Assembly: GCA_040389165.1 (NCBI GenBank)
Contig: JAZKAK010000006.1
Location: 20,763 to 84,762 of the forward strand
From: CAIOTO01 sp040389165
GTDB lineage: Bacteria; Pseudomonadota; Alphaproteobacteria; Paracaedibacterales; CAIOTO01
DNA: 64,000 nucleotides
Direction of reading: 5' to 3'
Each line of letters begins with the position of its first letter. Position 1 is the first letter of the stretch. The position numbers and the translations under genes were made by a program. The notes below the pieces were generated by a model. That model made no database searches. It was not told the origin of the DNA and was given only the letters and a program-made list of their open reading frames with translations. Shown here piece by piece: positions 46,401 to 55,267 of the stretch.

Positions 46401-46520
46401 ATTATGAGTCAGATTATAACGCTGTATACGATACCGGTGATTTATTTAACGTTTGAGCGTTTTGGTGTATGGTTAAAACAATGCGGCATTGATTTATGGA
46501 AGGTTAATGCTAAGGTCTGA
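43428..46520 (+). CDS. RND multidrug efflux permease (MdtC-like)
   Basis: A 1030-residue paralogue of the preceding permease. It shares PVATTLFAVGIALSGILSYQLLPV, LTIATGFVVDDAVVVVENIS with the paired Asp, and GIVKKNAIMIIDFAL. Its ATG sits in the last bases of the first permease, so the two should be made in step. The pair differs throughout the porter loops, which argues for separate roles rather than a recent duplication. Confidence 0.94.
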   Translation: MNFFLIFIQRPVATTLFAVGIALSGILSYQLLPVAPLPQIEFPTISVQSTLPGASPEIMATSVATPLERQLGRISGVTEMTSSSSLGATSITIQFDLSRDINGAARDVQASIIAARSQLPSDLPSQPTYRIVNPADSPILIIALTSPTYTAGQMYDVASTILQQKISQIDGVGQVLVGGSSLPAVRIDINPMRLSHYGLSLEDVRAVLANSNVNIPKGQLSTEDHTFEISTNDQLFKAKDYESIVLTYKNGAAIRLNDIATVTDSVEDIRNAGVYNGKEAVFLVVFKQPGSNIIETVDSIARSFDYLKSTISPAIELTIAMDRTTTIRSSLHEVKLTLILAILLVVLVIYKFLGNFRAALVPSIAVPLSLAGTFTIMYLLGYSLDNLSLMALTIATGFVVDDAVVVVENISRHLEEGKSAMQAAVQGTMEVCFTVISMSLSLIAVFIPILLMNGIVGRLFREFSITLSISILVSMVVSLTITPMMSAYLLAHTKHSKKNAPTMVDTLKQTYARTLASVLHRPRLMHIATIATIIVNVFLFWAVPKGFFPQQDTGRVMATMQAQQDVSFSLLKEKLEAVCDIVKKDAGVAGVSGIIGGNSSSAGNSGRFYITLKNLEDRKNTSADEIINRLRKKLRTIPGASLFMRSAQDLVIGGRQNNGQYQYTLSAYDLDTLNTWAPRLLEEFSKFPGVVDMNNDQLNHGLEAFITIDRDAASRLGIATTTLDNILYDSFGQRQVSTMYTPMNQYHVVMEIAENYSKNPDTLDNFYIKSATNKNVPLSAFSKFTRQAALLVVNHHGELPAATLSFNLLPGFSLGYAVDKINAAIQKIGLPESRIQGSFQGTAQAFQSSLESEPYLILAAILAVYIVLGILYESTIHPLTILSTLPSAGVGALLALILTGGELNVIALIGILLLIGIVKKNAIMIIDFALYIQRTENKSSVDAVYEAAVLRFRPIMMTTMAALLSALPLAFGHGVGAELRQPMGIAIVGGLIMSQIITLYTIPVIYLTFERFGVWLKQCGIDLWKVNAKV

Positions 46521-46614
46521 AACGTTTTTTTTTGTCAATTTAAAGGTTTATTAAGGTGTTTGAATCTACACTTTTAAGTAGAGAAAAATTGAAATAGATT
46601 CGTAATTAAAATAG

Positions 46615-48042
46615 ATGAAATTGATAAGATCATGTTATTATCACTCAACTAAATATCTTTTGAAAATAAAGTGGGTATTCGTATATATTTGCCTGCTAAC
46701 CGGCTGTGCAGTGGGGCCTGAATATAGACTGCCAACCGTAGATGTTCCTAAGGACTACAAAGAATCAAATGCTGATTGGAAAATAGCTGCGCCGCAAGAT
46801 GATATTGATCGCGGGGAATGGTGGAAGATTTTCAAAGACCCGCAGCTTGATGATTTCATGCAAAAACTCAATGTATCTAACCAAAACATTGCAGCTTCGG
46901 ACGCACAGTATCGGCAAGCCAAAGCACTTGTTGAACAGGCAAGTGCAGGTTATGCGCCGCAAGTAACAGCATCTGCTGCTTCGATGCGCGAGAAAGTTGG
47001 ACAAACTTCCTCCACATCGACAAAAGCATCAGCAACAGTTAACGCTTCATGGGAACCAGATTTGTGGGGAAGTATCAGTAACTCTGTTGATGCAAACGAA
47101 GCAAATGCTGAAGCAAGTGCTGCACAACTTGCGCTCACACGTCTTTCAATGCAATCATCATTGGCGCAGTATTATTTCCAATTGTGTACGCTTGATCTTT
47201 TGCAAAAAGTCCTCGACAACAATGTTAAGTCTTACAAACGATTGCTTGAAATTACTAAAACTCGCCAGGGATCAGGCGTCGCTTCAATGCTGGACATTGT
47301 CACAATTGAAAGTCAGCTTCACGCAGCTGAGGTGATTGCTGTTGATAATGGAGTGGCCAGGGCTCAATACGAACATGCTATTGCTGCTTTGACAGGGCAG
47401 TCTGCGTCAACTTTTTCTGTACCAACAACCCATTCTATTTTGACGGTTCCTAAAATACCATTAGAGTTGCCGGCTGAATTGCTTGAACGTCGTCCAGATA
47501 TTGCCCAGGCAGAACGTCAAATGGCTGCTGCGAATGCAGAAATTGGGGTTGCACAAGCGGCATTTTACCCTACATTCTCGTTCAATGCATCTGGGGGCTA
47601 TTCGAGCACACTGGCAAAATGGTTGTCTGCTCCAGCTCAAGTATGGTCTTTAGGGCCACAATTAGTAGCGAACCTCTTTGATGGAGGCTTACTCCGAGCA
47701 AAAGAAGAAGCGGCAAAAGCAAGTTATGATCAAAGCGTAGCCATCTACAGACAAACAATTTTGGGTGCATTCCAAGACGTGGAAGATAATTTGGTTTCGT
47801 TACGTTTGCTTGATTGGGAATCAAAAAAGCAAAAGGAAGCCGTTTCCAGTGCCGAATTACAACTTAAGCTTGTGTCAGATGAATATGTATCAGGTACAGC
47901 CGCACTTTCAGATGTTATAACAGCGCAAATCAATGTGTATACAACACAAAACACACTGAATTCGATTGAAGGACGCATTATGGTTGCCTCTGTTGGGCTT
48001 GTTAAAGCATTGGGTGGTGGCTGGAACAGACATGTTGCCTAA
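46615..48042 (+). CDS. RND outer-membrane factor lipoprotein, NodT family
   Basis: A 475-residue TolC-like channel with a lipoprotein signal; the lipobox is LLTGC with Cys about residue 31, followed by AVGPEYRLP as is usual in NodT proteins. DIDRGEWWKIFKDPQLDDFM, PAELLERRPDIAQAERQM and IGVAQAAFYPTFSFNASGGY are hallmarks, and two helical OEP repeats fill the rest. It lies 94 bases after the second permease and completes the tripartite pump. Confidence 0.93.
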   Translation: MKLIRSCYYHSTKYLLKIKWVFVYICLLTGCAVGPEYRLPTVDVPKDYKESNADWKIAAPQDDIDRGEWWKIFKDPQLDDFMQKLNVSNQNIAASDAQYRQAKALVEQASAGYAPQVTASAASMREKVGQTSSTSTKASATVNASWEPDLWGSISNSVDANEANAEASAAQLALTRLSMQSSLAQYYFQLCTLDLLQKVLDNNVKSYKRLLEITKTRQGSGVASMLDIVTIESQLHAAEVIAVDNGVARAQYEHAIAALTGQSASTFSVPTTHSILTVPKIPLELPAELLERRPDIAQAERQMAAANAEIGVAQAAFYPTFSFNASGGYSSTLAKWLSAPAQVWSLGPQLVANLFDGGLLRAKEEAAKASYDQSVAIYRQTILGAFQDVEDNLVSLRLLDWESKKQKEAVSSAELQLKLVSDEYVSGTAALSDVITAQINVYTTQNTLNSIEGRIMVASVGLVKALGGGWNRHVA

Positions 48043-48164
48043 ATTTTAACCCTGCATGTGTTGTATTACTCTGCCGATTGACATTCAAGATGGTATTTTG
48101 CGCGTTTAATATACAATGGACTTTTGTCTAAATGATATCCCGCTGTTTGCGGTGGAGTTGTTCA

Positions 48165-48425
48165 TTAAGCTTGCTTACTTTGCTTTTCAATTTGCGCATT
48201 AACGGTCTCAAGCTCGTCAATCATACCTTCGAGCATTAATAGCCCATGCTTCCAGAAATCAGGACTTGTGGCATCTAGACCAAACGGTGCCAACAGTTCT
48301 TTGTGACGTTTTGAACCGCCGGCACCTAGCAGTTCAAGATATTTTTTGTCGAACCCATCAGTATTTTTTTGATAAATCGCATATAATGAATTCACTAAAC
48401 AATCAGCAAATGCGTAAGAGGCCAT
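48165..48425 (-). pseudogene. remnant of oligoendopeptidase F (C-terminal 86 residues)
   Basis: The frame encodes YAFADCLVNSLYAIYQ, KKYLELLGAGGSKRHKELLAPFGLD and DFWKHGLLMLEGMIDELE, the very C-terminus of PepF-type M3B peptidases, which are about 600 residues long. The zinc motif HExxH and all upstream parts are missing; a stop codon lies three codons before the ATG, and the acyltransferase gene follows 66 bases further. It therefore looks like a decayed gene. A short expressed peptide cannot be excluded. Confidence 0.75.
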
Positions 48426-48491
48426 AAAAACTAATTAAATAGGCTGAAATTCTTGTTTTATACAATGCCATATATAGAGTTAATTGATATA

Positions 48492-49961
48492 TTAGTTGTC
48501 AATTGGAAAAGTTATTTGTTTTAGATTTTGATTGCTTTCGTGCTCAATGGGATGCAATGCCAGCTTTAATTCATCTGCCCTAATTGGCGTAATAACGCCT
48601 TGTTGCTGCAGTGCATCAATAAAAGGCATGCCAAATGTGGTTTGTAAAGAGATTTCACCTTTAGCTTGCTTATCTTTTTGCTCAATTAAGCCATTAATCA
48701 TTATTATAGATGCATTCATTTGTGTGGGCCTAGGGGTGTTACACGAGAAATTGAGCGTATTTTTCGTTTGTTTGTAGGTTCCTTCCAATAGATCTAATGC
48801 ATGTGTAAACGAACCAATTTTTACAATTGTATTTCGTGCTTTCATGTATGGTAAGGATATTTTGTTTGCATATAGTTCTAGAAATGCCTCTAGATCAGCT
48901 ATTGTTAAGAAGATATTGCCATAAAGCTGAGTGTGTATATTTTTCAGCTCGACCGTTATTTTCTTTACACCCGTCAGTGTTATACGCACAGATTCCGCCA
49001 TAATGAGTGAACCTGGTAGCGTTGGCGAGGTAATTGACGCATTAGTTAATTCATAGCTAGGTAAATTGCGTAAATCAAAATGAATTTTACTTGTCGTATA
49101 GCGAATGCCTGCTTGATTAAGTTTATGATCAATTAATGTTTTAATGCCAAGATAACTAGTAAGCCCAACACACATGCTCACAACAAAGGTTAGGGTAAGA
49201 ATCCGTTTAAACCAACTTCTTTTTTGCTTAACTGGTGTCGTATCTAATAAATGTGTGGAAGCAGTATCAATTGTTTCTTGTAAGATTTCCATAAATTGAT
49301 CTCTCTCTAGTCCTGGTGAAATTGGTGGTTGAATATCAATGATTATATTGCCAGGGTATTTAAATGGAGATTTTCTTCCCCAAAAAACACCGGTGTTAAG
49401 TGCGACGGGAACCACAGGCACATTTAAATCGCGATATAGCAAGCTTATTCCGCGTTGATAGGGGATGTTTTCACCAGGTTTTGCACGTGTTCCCTCAGGA
49501 AAGATGAAAATCGATCTCTTATTTGAGATGGCATCTCTGCTCTTCTTTATAAGATCACGAATAGCGGCAGTTTTGTTTTCTCTGTCAATAAAAATTGAGC
49601 CAAGTTTTTTAAGGTAATAACCAAAAAGAGGAACATATGCCAATTGTCCTTTTAGAATGATCACAATATCATCTAGAAACAACGAAATAAAAATTGTATC
49701 AAAGGCTGATTGATGTTTGCAGGCAATGATACATGGACCATTTTCTGTTATGGCATCAAGATGTTCTCGTCCTCGGATCGTGTATGTAAGTCCCACAATC
49801 ACAGAGAGCATAAAAAAACATATGCGTGTCCACGTTCTAAATAGAATGAAAATTAGTTTTCTTGGCGCAAACATTGCAATAGGCATGAACAACAATAGAT
49901 ACATCGTCGTAAACATATAAAAGAATATATCAAATAAAATGGATCTTAAGCGTGTAATCAT
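48492..49961 (-). CDS. PlsC-type acyltransferase fused to an unknown C-terminal domain
   Basis: A 489-residue protein. Residues about 1-245 are a 1-acyl-glycerol-3-phosphate acyltransferase: two N-terminal helices, the catalytic HQSAFD (HX4D) near 83, IFIDRENK near 128 and FPEGTR near 153. A further helix (about 255-275) and some 215 residues of mostly beta-type sequence follow, weakly like DUF2125 proteins; I am not sure of that match. Plain PlsC is about 240 residues. It makes phosphatidic acid at the inner membrane. It shares ATGA with the small gene before it. Confidence 0.85.
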   Translation of the reverse strand: MITRLRSILFDIFFYMFTTMYLLLFMPIAMFAPRKLIFILFRTWTRICFFMLSVIVGLTYTIRGREHLDAITENGPCIIACKHQSAFDTIFISLFLDDIVIILKGQLAYVPLFGYYLKKLGSIFIDRENKTAAIRDLIKKSRDAISNKRSIFIFPEGTRAKPGENIPYQRGISLLYRDLNVPVVPVALNTGVFWGRKSPFKYPGNIIIDIQPPISPGLERDQFMEILQETIDTASTHLLDTTPVKQKRSWFKRILTLTFVVSMCVGLTSYLGIKTLIDHKLNQAGIRYTTSKIHFDLRNLPSYELTNASITSPTLPGSLIMAESVRITLTGVKKITVELKNIHTQLYGNIFLTIADLEAFLELYANKISLPYMKARNTIVKIGSFTHALDLLEGTYKQTKNTLNFSCNTPRPTQMNASIIMINGLIEQKDKQAKGEISLQTTFGMPFIDALQQQGVITPIRADELKLALHPIEHESNQNLKQITFPIDN

Positions 49962-50152
49962 GATTGTTTTTGAATCATTCGTTGGAGTTTGCGAAATGCC
50001 AAAAGCTGCATGTCTGCTTGAGGCAATGACGTGGGGGCAATTACAGATACTTCAATCAGTGTTCTTTCACAGAGCGCTGTAATTTTCATTGTATTTCCAG
50101 CTTGTTGAAAAGAGAAAATAGTACCGGGTATTTCATTTTCATGGAGTGTCAT
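49958..50152 (-). CDS. small protein of unknown function
   Basis: A 64-residue protein that I do not recognise. It overlaps the acyltransferase start by four bases and follows the M16 peptidase stop by 16 bases, so translation coupling supports it as a real gene. It has no membrane segment and is balanced in charge (ALCERTLIEVSVIAPTS, LLAFRKLQRMIQKQ). Confidence 0.5.
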   Translation of the reverse strand: MTLHENEIPGTIFSFQQAGNTMKITALCERTLIEVSVIAPTSLPQADMQLLAFRKLQRMIQKQS

Positions 50153-50168
50153 AAAAGTATGTAATTAC

Positions 50169-51545
50169 TCACGCTGCTTCTGCTGTCGTTTCTTCTTTTG
50201 ATTTAGGATGGATTTCAAGAATCACGGCAGGTTCTTTGCTCAGAATAAGTTGTGCCGCTTCTTTAATATCGTCAATGGATACGTTCTCAATCTTCTTATG
50301 CCACGTATTTAGATCATCTAATGTAAGACCCTTTGCAATATAATCCGCAACAGTATTTAACAGGTCTTCAGTGCCATCTTTTAAGTAAGCTAATTGACCG
50401 AGCATATCATTCTTTGCACGCGCCAAATCATCGACTGATACACCGCTTTTTTGAATGTGATCAAGCAGTATTTTAATCTCTGCTTTTAATGCGTCAACAT
50501 TTGATGTCGCTTCTAGAATTGCTGATATCGAAAAATCTTTTGGATCAATGGATGCGCCGTCATAATTAGTTGAAACGTGAATTGCCAATTTCTTTTTCTC
50601 TACAAGATGATAGTAGAACTCTGTAGTAGAGTTGCCACCTAACAAATGTGCCAATACGACAAGAGGGTAATAATGTTTTTTACCGAGTTCGCTATGAAAA
50701 TGAGGAGCATCATAAGACCATTGTAATTGAATAATGGAATTTCGTTTATTGTTCTGTTTAATTGTTTCTGTAAGGCCGTCACGTGGTGGATTTTGGGGAC
50801 GATTACGTAATGGTATGGGGTTTGATTTTATATTGTCAAAATGTTCTTTAATAAAAGGAAGCGCTTCGTCAAGAGTTACCTTACCCGCAATGATGAGTGT
50901 TGCATTATTCGGACGATAATAAAGATCATAGTGCTCACGAAGGGATTTGAATGTGTAATTATTAATATGATGAGGAAAGCCGATTGGATGTACACCATAG
51001 GGATGATATGGGTGCATTGCTCGAAGGAATCTTTCCGAAGCAACACCAAGCGGATTGTTATCTAAGCGCATTAATCGTTCTTCGAGCACAACCTGTCTTT
51101 CGGAATCAACTTCTTTTTCAGTGAATTGTAAATTACGCATGCGATCCGCTTCACTTTTTATCGTCGTCCCTAGGTGCTTTGAGGAAATAGTTGTGTGATA
51201 GAATGTATAATCAAATTCGGTGAACGCATTCGTGTGCCCACCATTTTTTAAGATTTGCTTATTAAATTCATCTCCAGGAATTTCTTTTGTGCCTTTAAAC
51301 ATCATGTGTTCTAAGAAATGTGAAAGTCCTACTTGGTCAAGTGGGTCATCAGCAGTGCCGATGTGATAGATAATACCTACCGTTACAACAGGGGCTAAGC
51401 CATTAGGAATGATTATAATTTTAAGGCCATTATCGAGAGTGTGTGTTTGTGCATTGACGAGCAGTTTTTTATCTGCGTGTGACATAGATATGGATCCAAT
51501 AAAAAATGTTAATAGAATAACGTAAGTGCGCAGCATAACGTGCAT
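50169..51545 (-). CDS. M16 zinc peptidase, catalytic member of a pair
   Basis: A 458-residue pitrilysin-type peptidase with a signal peptide (cleavage near SHA at 24). The inverted zinc motif HFLEH is His76, Glu79 and His80, and the distal Glu lies in RQVVLEE near 155. The two-domain clamp structure is complete. It lies three bases after a related gene without the motif; such pairs work as heterodimers in mitochondrial and bacterial M16B enzymes. It is predicted periplasmic. Confidence 0.93.
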   Translation of the reverse strand: MHVMLRTYVILLTFFIGSISMSHADKKLLVNAQTHTLDNGLKIIIIPNGLAPVVTVGIIYHIGTADDPLDQVGLSHFLEHMMFKGTKEIPGDEFNKQILKNGGHTNAFTEFDYTFYHTTISSKHLGTTIKSEADRMRNLQFTEKEVDSERQVVLEERLMRLDNNPLGVASERFLRAMHPYHPYGVHPIGFPHHINNYTFKSLREHYDLYYRPNNATLIIAGKVTLDEALPFIKEHFDNIKSNPIPLRNRPQNPPRDGLTETIKQNNKRNSIIQLQWSYDAPHFHSELGKKHYYPLVVLAHLLGGNSTTEFYYHLVEKKKLAIHVSTNYDGASIDPKDFSISAILEATSNVDALKAEIKILLDHIQKSGVSVDDLARAKNDMLGQLAYLKDGTEDLLNTVADYIAKGLTLDDLNTWHKKIENVSIDDIKEAAQLILSKEPAVILEIHPKSKEETTAEAA

Positions 51546-51548
51546 TTT

Positions 51549-52922
51549 TTATTCCTTTTTTCCAACGATTAAAAATGTTAATTCATTGGATTTTAATAAT
51601 TTTTTTGCGACACGTTTGATGTCAGCTACTGAAACTTTTCTGAAGAGTTCTTCACGTTCATTTACATAATTTTTAGACAAACCTTCTTTTTGATAAGAAA
51701 GAAGAGTTTTAACAATATCAGATGTTTTTGTAAATGAGAGTGGATACGATTCAATTATAAATTGCTTTTGAATAGATAGTTCAGCTTCCGTTATGCTATT
51801 TGTAGCCACGTCTTGCCATTGTTCTTTTATTAGTCGTATAACTTCTTGAACGGAAGCTGTTTTAGTCCCGGTTACGCCAAGCATTCCATACTGCAGTTGA
51901 TGATTAAATAACCCAAGAGAGATATAATAAGAAAGCCCGCGTTTCTCACGAATTTCTTTCCATAAACGGGATTCAAAGGCATTGCCACCAAGAGCTTGGA
52001 CTAACAAGTAAGCAGCATAAAAATCTGGATCTTTTCGATCAATACCTGGATGCGCAAACATAACGATTGTTTGTGGAATATCCATAGTTTCATGGATAAT
52101 CTCTCCGGGATTCTTTAATGTTCCATTGGTGGTTTGTTCTCTTTTCTCGCCCTTTGGTAGTGCTGAAGTAAGATCTTCTAAACATTTTTTCAGTACTGGC
52201 TCTTCAATATTTCCGGCTGCAGCGATTTTTAAATTAGCTTGAGTGAGTGTGTTTTTTAAATGCTGAGCTAAGTCAGCTGTTGTTATCGTTGGTAGTGCTT
52301 GTAATTGTTTTTTTGTGTCTTTCGCATAGACATGCTCTTCTCCTAAGATTGAAGAAAGCATTTTCTCTTTCGCATGCACTTCTGGTTTATAAAGTGATTG
52401 CATGAGTGCTGCTGTTATTTCTTGCCCCACACGTGTATGTGCGTCATTTGAAAAGCTAGGTTCTATTAATGCTAATTTTATAAGTTGAAATGCATCATTT
52501 ATATTCGCTGATACGGTTCTGAAAACGATAACAATACTGTCATGATTGGAAGAAATAGACATATGAATGTTTTTTTCTATTAATTTTTTCTTAAACGCTT
52601 GGCTGTCATATGGGCCAGCACCCTCGTCTAACATAGCAGTAAGAAATTCACTTAGACCTGGCTTATCTTTTGGATCAGATTGATTCCCAGCATATTGAAA
52701 ACAAAGACCGACTGTGATGATATCTAACTCAGCATCACTCGTATACCAAACTGTTTGGCCATCTTTTAACGTAAAATCCTTCACATTGAGGGTATCTGAA
52801 GATTTTTCGGTGCCCGTGGTATGTGTCGGTATTGGGCAATAGGCTTGTGTGGCCATTAAATTATTCTCCGTTGTAAAAAAGACCCATCCTGTGGAGATGG
52901 TAAGAAAAATCAAATTCTTCAT
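51549..52922 (-). CDS. M16 peptidase-like protein without the zinc motif
   Basis: A 457-residue relative of the next gene with a signal peptide. The position of HxxEH reads LSEFLTAMLDEGA, so it lacks the zinc ligands and should be catalytically inactive. The rest (GLSYYISLGLF, EIREKRG, ERxFRKVSVADIKRVAKKLL) keeps the family fold. It probably forms the substrate-binding half of the M16 heterodimer. It follows the BamF-like lipoprotein gene by 17 bases. Confidence 0.9.
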   Translation of the reverse strand: MKNLIFLTISTGWVFFTTENNLMATQAYCPIPTHTTGTEKSSDTLNVKDFTLKDGQTVWYTSDAELDIITVGLCFQYAGNQSDPKDKPGLSEFLTAMLDEGAGPYDSQAFKKKLIEKNIHMSISSNHDSIVIVFRTVSANINDAFQLIKLALIEPSFSNDAHTRVGQEITAALMQSLYKPEVHAKEKMLSSILGEEHVYAKDTKKQLQALPTITTADLAQHLKNTLTQANLKIAAAGNIEEPVLKKCLEDLTSALPKGEKREQTTNGTLKNPGEIIHETMDIPQTIVMFAHPGIDRKDPDFYAAYLLVQALGGNAFESRLWKEIREKRGLSYYISLGLFNHQLQYGMLGVTGTKTASVQEVIRLIKEQWQDVATNSITEAELSIQKQFIIESYPLSFTKTSDIVKTLLSYQKEGLSKNYVNEREELFRKVSVADIKRVAKKLLKSNELTFLIVGKKE

Positions 52923-52939
52923 GGGACACTCGGCTCTTT

Positions 52940-53428
52940 TTATTCAGCTGTATTTATGTTGGCAGGTTCGTTGGATGTGTTTTTAGCATTTTCAACGATC
53001 TTTTGTCCCATTTTTGATAATTTGTCTGGAATGGAATCTGAGTCACTTGAAAGTATTTTTTCTTCTTCAGTTACGGTCTTTCGAATTTCAGGATCTGCTT
53101 TCTGAACTTCAGCTGCCTTTGTAACAACTACTTTTGCGTTATTTGTAGTGGTGTCTTTTGCTTTTTCTGAACGTCCCAATAAAGCTTCTTTTGCTTTAGT
53201 AGTTGTGTTTTCGTCGTCTGCTTTCTTCTGCTCGTTTTTATCAGAAGAAGAGCTATTCGTTGGAGGGGTTAAGCTGTAACTTGGTGGCATGCTTAACGGT
53301 GGATTCTCTGCTATGTTTAGTTCATCGGCTTGGTAGTGATCAAGGCCAAAGGTATTGCGAAATGTATCACAACCTGTCAGAGCAATGCCTGTTGAAAGAA
53401 GAAGAAGGGTTGTAAAATGTTTTTTCAT
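52940..53428 (-). CDS. bamF: BamF-like lipoprotein (DUF3035)
   Basis: A 162-residue lipoprotein with lipobox ALTGC (Cys20). The mature N-terminus RNTFGLDHYQADELNIAENPPLSMPPSY is the conserved part of DUF3035/BamF, an alphaproteobacterial extra subunit of the outer-membrane beta-barrel assembly machine. The rest is Lys/Glu/Thr-rich and probably disordered. It lies 11 bases after lspA, whose product would process it, and heads the path to the M16 pair, a known alphaproteobacterial order. Confidence 0.8.
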   Translation of the reverse strand: MKKHFTTLLLLSTGIALTGCDTFRNTFGLDHYQADELNIAENPPLSMPPSYSLTPPTNSSSSDKNEQKKADDENTTTKAKEALLGRSEKAKDTTTNNAKVVVTKAAEVQKADPEIRKTVTEEEKILSSDSDSIPDKLSKMGQKIVENAKNTSNEPANINTAE

Positions 53429-53439
53429 AAGATACTCGG

Positions 53440-53958
53440 TTATCTAGTTGTTTTTTTAGTCGATTTCTTTAAAGAATGCCATGTTTGAGTGCCCAATACA
53501 AGAGCCACTCCAACAACAATTGCTGAGTCCGCTATGTTGAATGAGGGCCAGTAATGTTTTTTTATGTGAAATTGTAGAAAATCCACAACACCGCCGTAGA
53601 GGAAGCGATCTAAAACGTTTCCAAGCGCTCCGCCGATGACAAGACTATATGAAATATGTTCTAGCGGATCACTACTTTGACTAATGATATAGCATAGCCA
53701 GGTGCAAAGGCTTAATGCAATTAGAATTAAAATCCAAAAACCGAGCATGCCATTTGACTGAAACATCCCAAAACTGACACCTGTATTGAAAACAAGAACA
53801 AAATTAAAAAAAGAGAAGACATGCACAACTTGATCTTTTGCGAGCGTGTAAAGAACAAAAATTTTTGTCAGCTGATCTATAAAAAGAGTTCCGAGAATGA
53901 TTGGTAAGATTAATTTGATTTTTTCAAGCGTATGGTTATGATTTTTCTTTTTTTTCAT
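53440..53958 (-). CDS. lspA: lipoprotein signal peptidase
   Basis: A 172-residue type II signal peptidase with four helices. The conserved boxes are NTGVSFGMF, GGALGNVLDRFLYGGVVDFL and FNIADSAIVVG, whose two Asp residues are catalytic. It removes signal peptides from prolipoproteins, of which several are encoded here. A palindromic element separates it from accA. Confidence 0.96.
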   Translation of the reverse strand: MKKKKNHNHTLEKIKLILPIILGTLFIDQLTKIFVLYTLAKDQVVHVFSFFNFVLVFNTGVSFGMFQSNGMLGFWILILIALSLCTWLCYIISQSSDPLEHISYSLVIGGALGNVLDRFLYGGVVDFLQFHIKKHYWPSFNIADSAIVVGVALVLGTQTWHSLKKSTKKTTR

Positions 53959-54022
53959 GATTGATCAATTATTATCCGTTGTCTTTGTTGGACATTTTGT
54001 TGCCCCCCTGGATTCTAAAATT

Positions 54023-54109
54023 GTCATTCATGCGAAGACGAGGAGATCAGGGGATGCTTGAGCTTTTTGGAATTTTATTTTTCTGGATTCCCATCTGCGA
54101 GGGAATGGC
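54023..54109. repeat. degenerate palindromic element before lspA
   Basis: GTCATTCATGCGAAGACGAGGAGATC on the left and CTGGATTCCCATCTGCGAGGGAATGGC on the right are a worn inverted pair. The CTGGATTCCC...GGGAATG pattern matches the elements at 18586-18670 and within 6857-7019. Confidence 0.6.
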
Positions 54110-54134
54110 AAAGAAAATATGGGCAGCACACGTA

Positions 54135-55085
54135 TTAAAGACCTTTTTTACCCATATTAAGAAATTTATCACGGCGATTATTGCGGAGTTGAGTGCCATC
54201 TAATGCCATGAGCGGTATAAGTGCGCCTTCGATGGTTTCTTTTACGTGACGCAGAATAGCCGATTTATGTCGATGCGCACCGCCAACGGGTTCTGTTATG
54301 ATTTTATCAATGATGCCCAGTTGAATTAAATCCTGAGCAGTCAATTTTTGTGCTTCGGCAGCTTCTGGTGCTTTACTTGAGCTTCTCCATAAAATAGATG
54401 CGCAGCCTTCTGGTGATATGACTGAATAGATGGCATGTTCAAGCATGAGAATTGTATTGGCTGCAGCAATGGCGATTGCACCACCAGAGCCACCTTCGCC
54501 GATAATAACAGTTAGAAGAGGGACTTTTATATCGAGACATACGTTGATACAGCTTGCAATAGCTTCTGCTTGCCCTCGTTCTTCTGCTTCTATTCCAGGG
54601 AAGGCGCCAGCTGTGTCAACAAAAGTGATAACTGGAAGATTGAAACGATCAGCAAGCCGCATTAATCTTTGTGCTTTACGATAACCCTCTGGTTTTGGCA
54701 TGCCAAAATTGTGTTTAATACGAGAATCTGTGTCATGCCCTTTTTGTTGGCCTATGATCATTACAGATCTACCTAAGAGATTCCCAAATCCACCAATGAT
54801 TGAACAATCTTCGCCGAAAACACGATCGCCAGATAAAGGCATGAAATTATCGACAAGCATTTCCAGGTAATCAAAAAATTTTGGACGATCTGGATGCCGC
54901 GCGACTTGAACTTTTTGCCATGGAGTAAGATTTTGGTAAGTTTGTCGAAGCATGCGGTCTGCTTTGTTTTGCAGTCGTGCAACTTCGTCGACAATATTGA
55001 GGTCTCGTCCAGAAATATGGCGTAACTCTTCTATTTTACCTTCAAGGTCAGCAATTGGTTTTTCAAAATCTAAAAACTTTGTCAT
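54135..55085 (-). CDS. accA: acetyl-CoA carboxylase carboxyltransferase subunit alpha
   Basis: A 316-residue subunit that with AccD transfers carboxyl from biotin to acetyl-CoA, the first step of fatty-acid synthesis. FLDFEKPIADLEGKIEEL, VMIIGQQKGHDTDSRIKHNFGMPKPEGYRKA, FVDTAGAFPGIEAEERGQAEAI and IGEGGSGGAIAI are diagnostic. I start at ATG 55085 by alignment to the usual N-terminus; ATG 55112 would add nine residues. Confidence 0.96.
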   Translation of the reverse strand: MTKFLDFEKPIADLEGKIEELRHISGRDLNIVDEVARLQNKADRMLRQTYQNLTPWQKVQVARHPDRPKFFDYLEMLVDNFMPLSGDRVFGEDCSIIGGFGNLLGRSVMIIGQQKGHDTDSRIKHNFGMPKPEGYRKAQRLMRLADRFNLPVITFVDTAGAFPGIEAEERGQAEAIASCINVCLDIKVPLLTVIIGEGGSGGAIAIAAANTILMLEHAIYSVISPEGCASILWRSSSKAPEAAEAQKLTAQDLIQLGIIDKIITEPVGGAHRHKSAILRHVKETIEGALIPLMALDGTQLRNNRRDKFLNMGKKGL

Positions 55086-55267
55086 GTTTCTTTTTTTATG
55101 TGATATGCCCATCTATTTTCTAAACTGCTTTTGTGAATAAGGCAAGTTTTGTTTTTGAAATCAGGTAGTAAGATGAACGAATTAGTGTGTACGAATAGGT
55201 TCTGTAACTTCAATATATATATAATTATATTGATTGAATATATAGCTATATTTTTTAATTGTCTGCA

